Positions 33,692-44,419 of a stretch of DNA of 64,000 bases are shown in pieces. The notes below the pieces were generated by a model. That model did no database searches. It was not told the origin of the DNA and worked only from the letters and a program-made list of their open reading frames with translations. Origin of the DNA: Erinaceus europaeus (lineage: Eukaryota; Chordata; Mammalia; Eulipotyphla; Erinaceidae); contig NC_080180.1 in assembly GCF_950295315.1 (NCBI RefSeq), positions 66,255,081-66,319,080 on the forward strand. The letters run 5' to 3'. Within the stretch, counting starts at the first letter, position 1; every line of letters starts with the position of its first letter. The position numbers and the translations under genes were made by a program.

Positions 33692-33989
33692 TGATAGTTT
33701 TTGAGTAGACATGCAAAAGAGAACGACCATTTGAGGAACGTGCTGACTGTGGGAAGTGTCCAATGAAAAGAGCACTGTGACTAGGTCATCCTCAACTGTT
33801 CCGCGTGATTCCCCCGCTCATACTGAATCCCAAGGTGGAGTCATACTGGATACTCCAAGTGCTAAAGGGAGGGGGAAAGAAGCCAGGGTCAGTGCTGAGA
33901 AACAGCTGGCCTGCTCCACGCCACACCTGAGTGTTTACACTGCCTGGGAGCAGCCTGGACAATGCCGGCAGCACTCCATGGACTCGCTC

Positions 33990-34009
33990 TCTCTCTCTGT
34001 CTATCTATC

Positions 34010-34040
<31 letters not shown>

Positions 34041-34560
34041 CATCCATCTTTCCATCCACCCATCCATCCATCCATCCATCCATCTATCTCTCAATAATTT
34101 CTAAACAGTTGGGTCCGTCTATCTATCTATCTATCTATCTATCTCTCAATAATTTCTAAAAAGTTGGGTCTACCCATCCATACATTCATCCATCCATCTA
34201 TCTATCTCTCAATAATTTCTAAACAGTTGGGTCCATCCATCCATCCATCCATCCATCCATCCATCCATCCATCCATCTCTCAATAATTTCTAAACAGTTG
34301 GGTCCATCCATCTATCCATCCATCCATCCATCTATCTATCTCTTAGTAATTTCTAAACAGTTGGGTACATACATACATCTATCTATCTATCTATCTATCT
34401 CTCAATAATTTCTAAACAGTTGGGTCCATCCATCTATCCATCCATTCATCCATCCATCCATCCATCCACCCAACTATCCATCTATCTATCTATCTATCTA
34501 TCTACCTACCTACCTACCTACCTATCTCTCTCTCAATAATTTCTAAACAGCTGGGTCCAT
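33990..34560. repeat. CTAT/CATC array with a repeated 27 bp core
   Basis: Seven copies of 'tctcaataatttctaaacag' + 'ttgggtc' (starting near 34089, 34145, 34205, 34277, 34340, 34400 and 34531) alternate with variable CTAT, CATC and CTAC tracts. Unit spacing is 56-72 bp except the last (~130 bp). One copy has 'aaaagttgg' and one has 'cttagtaat'. It is a minisatellite whose unit contains both unique and microsatellite sequence. Confidence 0.93.
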
Positions 34561-34644
34561 ACTCATCAGCATGGTACATGTGCTATTCCTTGGTTCATTT
34601 CTCAGTGCTACATATACCAAGAAGAAAAAGTGAAAATTAGCTCC

Positions 34645-34772
34645 TGGGAGTTAGGCAGTAGTGCAGCAGGTTAAGCGCACATGGCGCAAAGCCCACATGG
34701 TTCGAGCCCCGGCGCCCCACCTGCAGGGGAGCCGCTTTACAGGCGGTGAGGCAGGTCTGCAGGTGCCTCTGA
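34645..34772 (+). mobile_element. Type A SINE lacking its 3' half
   Basis: Head (gcagtagtgcagcaggttaagcgc region), B box 'ggttcgagccc' (34700-34710) and core 'gcaggtctgcaggtgcctct' are good, then similarity ends without CT tract or A tail. Confidence 0.85.
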
Positions 34773-34774
34773 AC

Positions 34775-35300
34775 TCTCTAGCTTGTTTTTTTCTAATTTG
34801 ACTATTTGCCCTCAGACTAGTATTGTTATTTCCCCACTGATGTCTCTCTCTCTCTGTCTCTCTCTCTTTCCCCCTTCACAGTTACAGCTTCCAAACATCC
34901 TCTATGGCCTTAAACTGCAGACTCATCTTCAGCCAAAAAGAATCTCCATTAAATCTCCAGAAATCCCTAACCCACCTGCTACTGAGCAGAGACACTTTGA
35001 TGTCTTATAACCAAATGAAAAACTGAAGAAAACACCATTTCTAGCACTAGCAAAAGGACTGTTACAACACTGAGGAAAAGTAGGGTAACTATTGGAAAAC
35101 TCACGTGACAAGGGAGAGAGAAGCCCCCCGAGTGAGTAAAGACGACAGAGTCCTACCCACAAAGGGAAGCGTCAACAGAATGAAGGCGCTACAGGATGTG
35201 TCTTCTGACAGGGCGGCGACAGCCCACCAGCCAATTTCTAACATCTCTATCTGCAGAGGTCAACCCAGCCATGTCTGCAGTGCCAGGACACTGGAAGCTG
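34775..35300. other. No feature seen
   Basis: Short CT run at 34843-34868 only. Confidence 0.45.
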
Positions 35301-35304
35301 TGAG

Positions 35305-35475
35305 TCCAGGAGACAGTTTAGTGAGTAGAGCACAGAGTTTGCAGGTCTGGAGCTCCTGGTTTGATCCTAGTCACTGCAGGTAGCATTGTGGTGCTCTGGG
35401 GCCTCTCTCTCTCTCTCTCTCTCCCTCTCTCTCTCTCAACTTTCCATCTCGGATGAAATAAATACAAGAATTTTA
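35305..35475 (+). mobile_element. Type C SINE
   Basis: 'ccaggagacagtttagtgag' head, 'tggtttgatcctagtcac' B-box region, CT run (35402-35438), and tail 'gatgaaataaatacaagaa'. Confidence 0.85.
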
Positions 35476-35608
35476 AAAAGAAGTAATGATAGAGGATAAT
35501 CTGGAAGAGGAAAACTAGTAAGAAATGGTCTACTTAACAAAATATGTATTTTCTTGCACTTATGATGTGGTAGATTACATACTAAATATCAGTGATTAAA
35601 TGATGCAT

Positions 35609-35623
35609 TCTAATATGATTCTA
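35609..35623. repeat. Target-site duplication of the 7SK copy (left)
   Basis: 'tctaatatgattcta', repeated exactly at 35859-35873. Confidence 0.93.
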
Positions 35624-35858
35624 GGATGTGAGGGCGATCTGGCTGCGACATCTGTCACCCCATTGATGGCCAGGGTTGATTCGGCTGATCTGGCTGGCTA
35701 GGCGGGTGTCCCCTTCCTCCCTCACTGCTCCATGTGCGTCCCTCCCGAAGCTGCGTGCTTGGCTGAAGGGGACAGCCTTCCTGAATAGAGATGGGCCAGT
35801 CTTCAGTCGAGGGTATACGAGTAGCTGCGCTCCCCTGCTAGAACCTCCAAACAAGCTC
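35624..35858 (+). pseudogene. RN7SK: 7SK RNA retropseudogene, 3' truncated
   Basis: 7SK is the pol III-made small nuclear RNA that holds P-TEFb inactive with HEXIM. This copy starts at the RNA's 5' end (ggatgtgagggcgatctggc) and keeps its 5' hairpin with the GATC-type HEXIM-binding region. It also has the stretch 'gggtatacgagtagctgcgc' (35810-35829) and 'ctagaacctccaaacaagct'. It ends at about nucleotide 235-240 of an RNA of about 331 nt. It has several substitutions, no poly(A) tail, and a perfect 15 bp target duplication. Missing the 3' third and any visible upstream pol III promoter, it is a tailless retropseudogene, not a working gene. Identification is from memory of the human RNA. Confidence 0.93.
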
Positions 35859-35875
35859 TCTAATATGATTCTAAT

Positions 35876-36087
35876 ATTTAAAATATGTGTTTGTTTATTT
35901 ATTTATTTATTTATTTCATAGGTCAGAGAGAAATTGAGAGGGGAAGGGGAGACAGAGAAAGATACCTGCAGCATTTCTCCACCACTAGTGACGCCTGCCC
36001 CCTGCAGGTGGGGACCAGAGGCTTGAACCCTGATTCCTGCCATGGTAATATGTGAGTTCAACCAGGTGCAGCACCTCCCAGCTCTAC
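35876..36087 (-). mobile_element. Type B SINE
   Basis: The TTTA-rich start (35888-35919) is the reversed A tail; 'ctgcaggtggggaccagagg' core and 'caggtgcagcacctcccagc' head follow. Confidence 0.88.
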
Positions 36088-36337
36088 AGGGATGCTAGGA
36101 AGTCGTAAGTCTTCATCGAAAAGGCCAGACTTTTGACACGCGTCGTTCCGCGTCCACATTCATGAAGTGGTAAGAAATAAGGTCAATCTCTGAGTGAAGC
36201 ATTCTCACTCAACTCCATACTTGTGTATCTACTTCCCCATTTTCAAAATTTATACATCTGCCTTCTTCACTTTAGTCTAAAAAAGGAACCAACTGGACTG
36301 GAAGCTAAGAAAGATAGAAATAAAGCAAGATGAAGAT

Positions 36338-36638
36338 GGGACCCGGCAGTGGTGCACTGGGTTAAGTGCACATAGAACAAAGCTCAGGGACCAGGGCAAG
36401 GATCTGGGTTTGAGCCCCCGGCTCCCCACCTGCAGGGAGTCGCTTTACAAATGGTGAAGCAAGTCTGCAGGCATCTGTCTTTCTCTCTCCCTCTCTGTCT
36501 TCCCCTCCTCTCTCCATTTCTGTCTGTCCTATCCAACAAGTGGAATAAATGGCCTCCAGGAGCAATGGATTTGTATTGCAGGCAACAAGCCCCAATGATA
36601 ACTCTGGAGGCAAAATAAATAAATACTTTAAAAAAAAA
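36338..36638 (+). mobile_element. Type A SINE
   Basis: 'ggacccggcagtggtgcact' head; 3' segment 'ggcctccaggagcaatggat' (36549). The CAA-rich part is deleted. Confidence 0.9.
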
Positions 36639-36641
36639 GGA

Positions 36642-36912
36642 GGGGGCGAGGCAGTAGTGCCGTGGGTTAAGCGCACATGGTGCAAAGCACAAGGACCCGC
36701 TCAAGGATCCCAGTTTGAGCCCCTGGCTCCCCAGCTGCAGGGGGGTCTCTCTACCTCTTTTGTCTCCCCTCTTCTCTCAGTTTCTCTCTGTCCTGTGCAA
36801 CAACAACAGCAACTATAACAGCAATAACAACCACAACAAGGGCAACACCAAGGGAAACAAAATGGGAAAGACGGCCTCCAGGAGCAGTGGACTCACAGTG
36901 CTGCCACTGAGC
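36642..36912 (+). mobile_element. Type A SINE, internal deletion
   Basis: It starts in the preceding SINE's A tail. 'agctgcaggggggtctctct' shows loss of the region between core and CT tract. CAA/AAC tail and the 'ggcctccaggagcagtggac' segment are present. Confidence 0.88.
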
Positions 36913-36963
36913 TCGGATCTTTACTTAGGAACTTTCTTCACCACCATTCCCTCCCCGGACTAA

Positions 36964-36965
<2 letters not shown>

Positions 36966-37009
<44 letters not shown>
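36966..37009. repeat. (CA)n microsatellite
   Basis: About 22 uninterrupted CA units. Confidence 0.97.
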
Positions 37010-37010
<1 letters not shown>

Positions 37011-37113
37011 AGAACTCTCTCACAGCCATTGCTGTGTTCTTTTCAGGTTGGAGAAGAAAACTAAGGAGGAACAAAGAGAAGTCAGAGAAGATGTGCATCA
37101 CCCAGAACAGGTG

Positions 37114-37245
37114 TGCAGGGGCTGGGGAGACAGACACAGGGCTGTGCTCCACGGCTGTGAGCCTGAGTTCCGAGCTCTCAGGTTCCATCCCAAGCAAGAT
37201 GCCCAGTGCTGGGGTATACAGTGCAAGAAAGACAGGCAGCAAAAA
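37114..37245 (+). mobile_element. Type C SINE
   Basis: 'ggggctggggagacagacac' head and 'caggttccatcccaagcaag' B-box region; no A tail or CT tract. Confidence 0.65.
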
Positions 37246-37289
37246 GCCCCTAACACATGAATGCATTGACTACGAAGTTCTTCTGAAAG

Positions 37290-37506
37290 AGGGCCAGGAA
37301 GTGGCACACCAGGTTGAGTGCATGCGTCACAGTGCGCAAAGACCCGGGTTCGAGACCATGGTCCCCACCTGCGGAGGGCGGGGGGAGCTTTGTGAGTGGT
37401 GAAACAAGGCTGCGGGTGTCTCTCTGTCTCTCTGCTTCTCTATTACCCTCTTCCCTCTTGATTTCTGGCTATTTCTATCCAATAAATAAAGAAAATTAAA
37501 AAAATA
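37290..37506 (+). mobile_element. Type B SINE
   Basis: 'gggccaggaagtggcacacc' head, B box 'gggttcgagacc', tail 'ccaataaataaagaaaatt'. Confidence 0.9.
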
Positions 37507-37507
37507 A

Positions 37508-38327
37508 ATGTTCTTCTAAATTATACGTTGGGCAAAGCTGTGGAACGAGAGGAAAGCAGCTTGAGTAGACGGACAGCTCACTCCACAGCCAACCATCACA
37601 CAATTTGCTGAACTGTATCCAAGCCTCACCCATCAGAGGTCGATTTCCTTCTCTTCACGTTGGAAATATTTAACTTCCAATCCTGTTTTATTTCAATCCA
37701 TTTTCATTGAAAGCTAAGGTTTTTGTTAGATTATTCTGATCCAATAGTTTTCTTTCTTATTTTGAAATTTAAATATGTTGAACACCAAAACTAAACAGGC
37801 AGGGAGACGGAGAAGACGAGCGTTCCTATGACAAATGAAGTAGAATTTCTGACTAACATGATGAAAAGCTAATACATCTTAAAGGGTTCTCTACAGGTGC
37901 TAAATTTACTTCTTGAATGAAATTAATAAGCCTCTATAAAACAGCAGGAGACCCTTAGATTACATGAGTAATCAGCAAGAAAATTTATTGTGGCTTCATG
38001 AAGCATAAAATGTTTGTGTGAGATATGCAAAAGTGGTACTTTATTCTCTGCAGTGAACAATTCTTGGTCATTAGAACAGAAAATATTTAATAGTTTCACA
38101 TCTCTTGAGGCATAGTTTTTAAAAGCTGCTCAAGTGTGATTCCTTTTCCAGAATACCAAATAGCAAGGCAAAGATGCTGAGTCACGCAGAATCACCTGAG
38201 GCATTTTAACATTACTATAACGACACTTGGGGGAGAAATCTTCAAGGACTGCAGGATTCCGTGGTGAGAAACTCCATAGAATCTAGAACAAGTCAGAGCA
38301 CATGGAGATGTTTCAGAAAACATATTT
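37508..38327. other. Repeat-free AT-rich stretch
   Basis: No element or exon recognised. Blocks such as 37900-38050 look unique and could be conserved, but this cannot be judged here. Confidence 0.4.
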
Positions 38328-38329
38328 AA

Positions 38330-38664
38330 GAGGGTCAGGCGGTGGTGCAGGGAGTTAAGTGCACATGGCACAAAGCACAAGGACCGGCATAAGAATCCCG
38401 GTTCCAGTCCCCGGCTCCCCACCTGCAGGGGGGGGTCACTTCACAGGTGGTGAAGCAGGTGTCTATCTTTCTCTCTCCCTCTCTGTCTTCCCCTTCTTTC
38501 TCGATTATTCTCTGTCCTATCCAACAACAATGATGGCAATAACAACAACAATAGTAACAACAAGGGCAAAAAAAAGGAAAAAAAATGGCCTCCAGGAGCA
38601 GTGGATTTATAGTGCAGGCACCAAGCCCCAGCAATAACCCTGGAGGCAAAAACACAAAAACATA
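38330..38664 (+). mobile_element. Type A SINE, full length
   Basis: 'gggtcaggcggtggtgcagg' head, CAA/AAT tail (38522-38567), 3' segment 'ggcctccaggagcagtggat', A tail. Confidence 0.92.
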
Positions 38665-38675
38665 TTTAATCAGTA

Positions 38676-38878
38676 ATGGGCTGGGGCACCTGGGTGAGCA
38701 CAGGTTACCATGGCAAGGACCTGGGCCCCAGTTCCTGGACCCTACCTGTAGGGGAATTTTCACATGTAGGAAAGCAGGGCTGCAGGTGTCTCTCTGTCTC
38801 TCTCCTTCTCTGTCTCCCCACTCCTCTCAATTTCTGGCTGTATCCAATAAATATATAATTTTTAAAAAATCTTTTAAA
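38676..38878 (+). mobile_element. Type B SINE
   Basis: 'gggctggggcacctgggtga' head with a small deletion, core 'aagcagggctgcaggtgtct', tail 'tatccaataaatatataa'. Confidence 0.85.
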
Positions 38879-39059
38879 AAGTTGCAGGACTGGGGAGAAT
38901 ACAGGCTCTATAGAGGCAGCGGAAGGTTCCTGCTGTCTTAGGGTTTAAGAAGGCAATAGTTACTGCTAAATCCAATTACTTGGCAATTGTGTTAACTTTG
39001 AAAATCTTATTGTTAGGATTTGCTGTATCACACACACCATCACCATAATTTATATCCTT

Positions 39060-40133
39060 TGCCATTATCTGTAGATAGCTGTGCCTCACAGAGTAATGTC
39101 ACCGGTTATTTCTGTTCTAAGTCTAAGTTTTTAGGAGAGTCAGCATTTCAAAGACTCAGCCTATGTTCTGTGCATTAAAAAGTTTGAGGCAGTCAATCAA
39201 TTTACCCCTCTCGTATTGATTAAATAGTGATTTATATGACTATAATTTAATAGGAGTGTACATAGTCACCATTCCCACCACCAAAAGGCTGTGTCCCATC
39301 CCATCCTCCCCTCAATCTTCCCCCCCCCCAGTGATGTGAGTATCCACCCTCATCCTCCATCCAGAGATTTTTACTTTGATGCCCTACTCCAAACTCAGTC
39401 AGAATTTCCCTTTCTGTTCTTCTTTCTCAACGTCTGTTGATGAGTGGGATCATCCCATATTCGTCTTTGTCTTTCTGACTTAGCTCACTTAACATATTCC
39501 TTCTGGCTCCATCCAAGATGGGTCAGAGAAGGTGGGTTCATTGTGCTTGATAGCTGCGTAGTATTCCATTGTGTATGTATACCACAGCTTTCTCAGCGAA
39601 AGCACCAGTATAGCCATGGGCCCTTTGGAATATAACTAAAATAGGACTACAAAATATCTACGAAACAGAGACCCCCCAAATCTTCATCTGCACTATTCTA
39701 GCCTTTAGGCTCATGATTAGTCAACAATTTGTTTGGCTTTGTATGTTAACTCTCTTTTCAGCCACCAGGTTCCAGATGCTACTATGATGCCAACCAGACT
39801 TCCCTGGACAGACAACCCCACCAATGTGTCCTGGAGCTCCGCTTCCCCAGAACCCTGCCCCACTAGGGAAAGAGAGAGACAGGCTGGGAGTGTGGATCCA
39901 CCTGTCAACACCCATGTTCAGCGGGGAAGCAATGACAGAAGCCAGACCTTCCACCTTCTGCATCCCACAGTGACCCTGGGTCCATGCTCCCAGAGGGATA
40001 AAGAACAGGAAAGCTATCAGGGGAGGGGATGGGATACGGAGTTCTGGTGGTGGGAACTGTGTGGAGTTGTTCCCCTCTTATCCTATGGTTTCTGTCAGTG
40101 TTTCCTTTTTATAAATAAAAAAATTTTTTTTAA
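39060..40133 (+). mobile_element. Composite retroelement, copy 4
   Basis: It shares its leader (39062-39235) with copy 3, then antisense L1-like sequence (39360-39600) that reaches further into ORF2 than copy 3 ('gcgtagtattccattgtgta' at 39556-39575), the middle part and the 3' module ('ccccactagggaaagagaga' at 39859). It ends in an A-rich tail with AATAAA at 40113. A target duplication was not found. Confidence 0.75.
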
Positions 40134-40134
40134 A

Positions 40135-40530
40135 AAGTTCACACCTGGGATAGCCAGAGGTAAATGGAAAAAATATTGTCCACTCTAATTTAATCTTAGA
40201 TTATAAAGCTCCAACATTATTACTGTGTCTGTATTGGAAGTAGTGTTACTTTAACAAAACACAACAGACCGATACCATTAAAGTCTGAGAAATGAAATCA
40301 GTTATAAATAACTTAAAGACATATCATTACTCTCACTAGTACAAGATGCACATATACAAATTTCTCCCAAGTTACATTACATGATGACTCTCAGCATTTC
40401 ACCTCACTGATAACTGATACTTTACTATAGCAGAAATTATTCTGAAGAGATGTGCTGAATCTCTGTAGCCTTCCAGCTGAAGAGAAAGTTTCTGTAAACA
40501 ATTATTTGTCCTCAAGTGCAAATTGCACTG
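40135..40530. other. No feature seen
   Basis: AT-rich; no recognisable repeat. Confidence 0.45.
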
Positions 40531-40532
40531 GC

Positions 40533-41102
40533 TCAAATTCCTCCATGAGGATCATTTCTGGAACCATCCGTTCCACCCCGGTTCCATGGCTGCCAATCCT
40601 TAGCAACATCGCCCCGCCAGATATTCGTCGGGATGCGGCATCATCTAAGTTCATTTCCCACGTCTACGCTCGACCGGACCTGCCAATCTACGCGGATATC
40701 TTCGCCCACCCTGTCCAACGCTTGACGTCTCGTCACCCAATCTGGTCCCCTACGCCTACACTGAACTTCTCTGTTCCAGACTCTTGGAAACAGAGCTGGC
40801 AGTCAGCTGAGGTAAAGAACAAACCCCTCATCACAGAGCCCTGCAAGCGTCAACCCTGCTTTGACCTAGCACGTTATGATCGGGCCCTCCTCCATCGCTA
40901 TCGAACAGGCCATGGCCGGTGCGCCGCTATGTTCCATCGCTGGGGAGCCAGAGACGACCCGAACTGCCCCTGCGGCTCCAGACAGACTGTGACCCACACA
41001 GTCAACGACTGCCACCTCTCCAGATTCAAAGGAGGTCTCGAAACTTGACATCAGGCTCAACCTGATGCTGTTGACTGGCTACGGAAGAAGGGCAAACGCT
41101 AG
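40533..41102 (+). pseudogene. LINE ORF2 C-terminal part (one TGA)
   Basis: It is open from within the region after the RT through MRIISGTIRSTPVPWLPILS, NIAPPDIRRDAASSKF, LARYDRALLHRYRTGHGRC and the knuckle CPCGSRQTVTHTVNDC, and stops at TGA 41046-41048 after GGLET. After the TGA the same frame still matches the family (HQAQPDAVDWLRKKGKR) to a TAG at 41100-41102. The block 'STPVPWLPILSNIAPP' is characteristic of a widespread group of metazoan LINE proteins. The family's endonuclease and RT core are missing, so this is dead. The ~27 residues before the LINE part come from flanking DNA. Confidence 0.88.
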
Positions 41103-41113
41103 CAGAAGAAGAA
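40533..41113 (+). mobile_element. RTE-like LINE, 5'-truncated copy
   Basis: The last ~580 bp of the LINE family. It ends 'gggcaaacgctagcagaagaagaa', with no 3' UTR beyond the stop and AAG units. Similarity to the 61 kb copy starts at 'ccatgaggat'; most differences are C/T or G/A at CpG sites. I found no convincing target duplication. Confidence 0.88.
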
Positions 41114-41213
41114 AGGCTGACTTGATATCTTTGAAGAGTCATCAAACATTAAAGGTCTCCAGGGACAGGCTATGCATCTTCTACTCTTGTAAAGCTTTTA
41201 GCATATTTGCACA

Positions 41214-41487
41214 GGGGGCCAGCTGGTGGAGCACTGGGTCAAGCACACACAGTACGAAGCACAAGGACCAGCACAAGGCTCCTGGTTGAAGCCCCTGGCT
41301 CTTTACCTGCAAGGGGGTAGCTTCACAAGCACTGAAGCAGGTCTGCAGGTGTCTATCTTTCTCTCCCTCTCTCTATCTATCTCAATTTCTCTCTGTCTTA
41401 TGAAATAAAAGAGGAAAACAATAAAGAACGGCAGAAGCTGTGGATTCATAGTGCCAGCATGGAGCCCCAGTGACTGGAGGCAAGATG
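41214..41487 (+). mobile_element. Type A SINE
   Basis: 'ggggccagctggtggagcac' head with partial loss of the A box, core 'gaagcaggtctgcaggtgtc', short 3' segment 'gctgtggattcatagtgcc'. Confidence 0.88.
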
Positions 41488-41520
41488 AATTAATTAATTA
41501 ATTAATTAATTAATTAATAC
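41486..41520. repeat. (TTAA)n microsatellite
   Basis: About eight TTAA units at the SINE's 3' end. Confidence 0.9.
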
Positions 41521-41944
41521 ATACATAAATAAGTAGAAGTGTCACTACACACTCTCCTCCATTATCTCACAGCATCTTTAACATGACTTGGGCACCTGAG
41601 TTCTCTATGTGAGTTTGCCAGTACCTCTAATGACTACACTACGTGATGTCATTCTGTTACGAGGCTGTGCCACATACAGTGTAATAATATAACGCACATA
41701 TCACAATATATCATGTTACAACATTCTATTGTTATAGGACTTCGGTGGATGTTGTCATGCTGTTGCTAACGGAAGGACAGCACACCAGAATGAGTTCTTG
41801 TCTAGGACTCTGTCATCCCACCACAACATTGCAGAAAAATTTATATCAGAGCCTAGTGACGGAGTAGAACACGTAGAGAAAGAGAAAGGCGTAAGTGGCA
41901 AAATACGACTCCATATTATTTATGAAACTAGATCGAAAGTGACG
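41521..41944. other. No feature seen
   Basis: AT-rich sequence without recognised elements. Confidence 0.45.
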
Positions 41945-43050
41945 GTATTAGTTTCCCATTGCTACTGTAATACATTGCCTGGGCTGTAGATGGGAAACTG
42001 CGCACACTTATTATACCACAGTCTTGGAGGTCTGCAGTCTGCAGGGATCCCCAGGAGGCTGAAACCCAGGAACCAGCAGAGCTGTGCTTTCCCCAGAAGG
42101 CCTGAGGGATACAGAATAGATGTTTGGAGTGGATGATGGATCCACAGGAATTCTCACCCTCCAGCCATAGAAATATGAGAATGTCCTCCCTTTGGGCCAA
42201 GCACAGCCTTCAAGAAGCTGAAGCCCTCCTCCCACCTTCAAGCCAACTCCCTTTGGCAGCAAGAAGAGACACTGGAAGAACCACAAAGCCCACACACACA
42301 ACTGCTGAGGAAGTAAGCGCATCCTGCCTCTCGGCTTGCGTCGACAATGGTTTTCCTGCCCTAACAGATAAGACCTGAGCAATTTAGGAGGGTGGGACAT
42401 TCATGTATTGCTCTGCCAGGGAACCATGTGCCTTCACTGACAAATGTTTAGTTTCACGGCTCTACATCCTGGCTATGACTTCAATTCCTCCTCGACTGTG
42501 GAGTAGAGCCACCTCAGGTCCAATGTGGGAGAGGGGAGGAGGCAGCCAATATATTTCTGTGTCTCATTTCTTCTCCCTAATCACTGATCATCAACCTCAT
42601 TTCTAAAACAGCAAGTAAAGGGTGGGAAGAGACAGCATAATGGTAATGCACACAGACTCTCATGCCTGAGGCTTCAAATTCCCAGGTTCAATTCCCTGCA
42701 CCACCCTCAGCCAGAACAGAGCAGGGTTCTGGTAAAAATCAATCCATCAATATCCCCGTCTTCCTTCTTTCAATGGTGTGTTTAAATAGACAGGGAAAAT
42801 ACAGGGCCTTATTTTTTCAACCACTGGGCTCACATACTTGCCATGGCTTCTAGCTGTCCATCTTGCCTTTGACCTTCACCCCTCTGCTTCCCTCTTTCAA
42901 GGACCCTTGGGGTCACATGAGGGTCACCGGAGTAATCTGGGACAGTCTTCCCATGTCAGTCGTTAACTCAGTCACAACTGCTAAGCGCCATTTGTCACAT
43001 GAAGGTGCACAGTCCCAAATCCTCAGGGAGCATTTGAAGGTCTTTCAAGA
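41945..43050 (+). mobile_element. Old eutherian interspersed repeat, interrupted
   Basis: 'ttagtttcccattgctactg' (41949), 'cagtcttggaggtctgcagt' (42022) and 'tctttcaaggacccttgggg' (42893) follow, in order, the layout of a familiar repeat present across placental mammals. It is heavily diverged, and a type C SINE (42619-42752) interrupts it. I cannot name the family with certainty. Confidence 0.5.
42619..42752 (+). mobile_element. Type C SINE
   Basis: 'gagacagcataatggtaatg' head, 'ctctcatgcctgaggcttc', and 'caggttcaattccctgcacc' B-box region. Confidence 0.9.
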
Positions 43051-43347
43051 TGATGTGCCCCTTACCAAGATCAACACTATCTAGATCAAAAGCAGGGACT
43101 CCACTGAGATGAGACTTATTCCCGCACTTGTCATTTAGTAGACAGCTGACACCAGTGCCAATCTGACTAAGATCTAAACTACTTCTGAGTCTGAATAAAC
43201 GGCGTCGTTACAAATGACACCAGTAAGAGTCTTCTTCCACTTGAGCGTTCAGACATTCTCTGGTACCTTGCATTTAGTTCAAAACAGTGCAAATGCACTT
43301 ATAAGGGTGAGCAGTTTTGACCACTGAAGGAAGCTAGATAAGTTTGT
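43051..43347. other. No feature seen
   Basis: No recognisable element. Confidence 0.45.
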
Positions 43348-43360
43348 AAACATTAACTAT

Positions 43361-43659
43361 GGGAGTCAGCGGTAGCGCAGCAGGTTAAGCACAGGTGGTG
43401 CAAAGCGCAGGGACTGGTGTAAGGATCCCGGTTCGAGCCCCCGGCTCCCCACCTGCAGGGGAGTCGCTTCACAGGCGGTGAAGCAGGTCTGCAGGTGTCT
43501 GTCTTTCTCTCCCCCTCTCTGTCTTCCCCTCCTCTCTCCATGTCTCTCTGTCCTAGCCAACAACAATGACAACAATAATAACAACAATAATAACTACAGC
43601 AATAAAACAGCAAGGGCAATAAAAAAGGGAATAAATAAATAAATATTAAAAATTAAAAA
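43361..43659 (+). mobile_element. Type A SINE with intact pol III boxes
   Basis: A 13 bp perfect duplication, 'aaacattaactat' (43348-43360 and 43660-43672), gives exact ends. An A box matching TRGYNNARNNG (tagcgcagcag, 43373-43383) and a perfect B box (ggttcgagccc, 43430-43440) are kept. It is among the least diverged copies here. Confidence 0.95.
43373..43440 (+). promoter_or_regulatory. Internal pol III promoter (A and B boxes)
   Basis: tRNA-type A box at 43373-43383 and B box at 43430-43440, 46 bp apart, as in tRNA-derived SINEs. Whether it is transcribed is unknown. Confidence 0.8.
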
Positions 43660-43701
43660 AAACATTAACTATATCAGAATGATTTTTGAAAGAGGTGTTT
43701 T

Positions 43702-43885
43702 AGGGACGAGGCAGTGGTGCACTTGTTTGAGCACACACATCACAGGGCACAAAAACCTGGGTCCAAGCCCCTGGGGCCCACATGCAGGGGGGGCTGCGGG
43801 GGTCTCTCTGTCTCTTTATCTCAATTTCTCTCTGTCTCTATCTAATAAGTAAGTAAATAAATAAGTAACTGTATTTAAAAAGACA
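43702..43885 (+). mobile_element. Type B SINE, core shortened
   Basis: 'agggacgaggcagtggtgca' head; the 'gtggtgaagcagg' part is deleted ('catgcagggggggctgcggg'). Confidence 0.88.
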
Positions 43886-44418
43886 ATTTAAACTTCATTT
43901 CTATCTTTTCCTCTTAAAAACCAGAATCTGTAATACGCCAAAAAAAAAAAAAAAACTAGCACTAGAGAAAGAAAATAAAGTAAGTTCATACTGCAAGCTT
44001 ACTCCCGATGTTATCTTGAGTTTCATCTTCATGTGTCAACAGATAAAGAAGCAAGAAGGGACACATGCTCTTTTCAAGGAGAGCTAATTGAGAAGAATCA
44101 CTATTTTAAATATAAACATCCTGAGGAAACTCTCATAAACGATTCCAATAAAACCATTGATGAAAAATACCATCACTTAGGCCTTATAATCCAAACTCTA
44201 CTTCCAAAATGAAATCATGGTCATGATCTTTAGAATTTCTTTCTTTTCCTAATTCTGTCTTCACTCTGAAAACAATGGACATGTAAGTCAAAATGCCCAG
44301 AAGAAAAGAGAGGAAGAGGATTTGACCTAATGGAGATGGCCAGCATTACAATACCAGTGTTTCGAGGAAAGAATACACATGATTTCTTGGCACTCCACCT
44401 CTGTACAGCAGCGAAGTC
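43886..44418. other. No feature seen
   Basis: A 16-base A run at 43940-43955; otherwise nothing recognised. Confidence 0.45.
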
Positions 44419-44419
44419 G

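Noticed and set aside
33990..34560. Regular repeats with variable spacers, superficially CRISPR-like
   Set aside because: The spacers are tetranucleotide microsatellite tracts, the core is degenerate, and the genome is mammalian.
35624..35858. A functional 7SK gene
   Set aside because: The 3' third is missing, several core positions differ from the human RNA, and flanking duplications show retroposition.
40533..41113. BovB as the identity of the LINE
   Set aside because: The short 3' UTR fits the RTE clade, but I do not recall this C-terminal CCHC knuckle from BovB, and I cannot run a comparison. I leave it as RTE-like.
43361..43440. tRNA-like sequence with A and B boxes
   Set aside because: It is the head of a SINE with a target duplication and A-rich tail; the tRNA fold is not expected to be complete. 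The same applies to other SINE heads.
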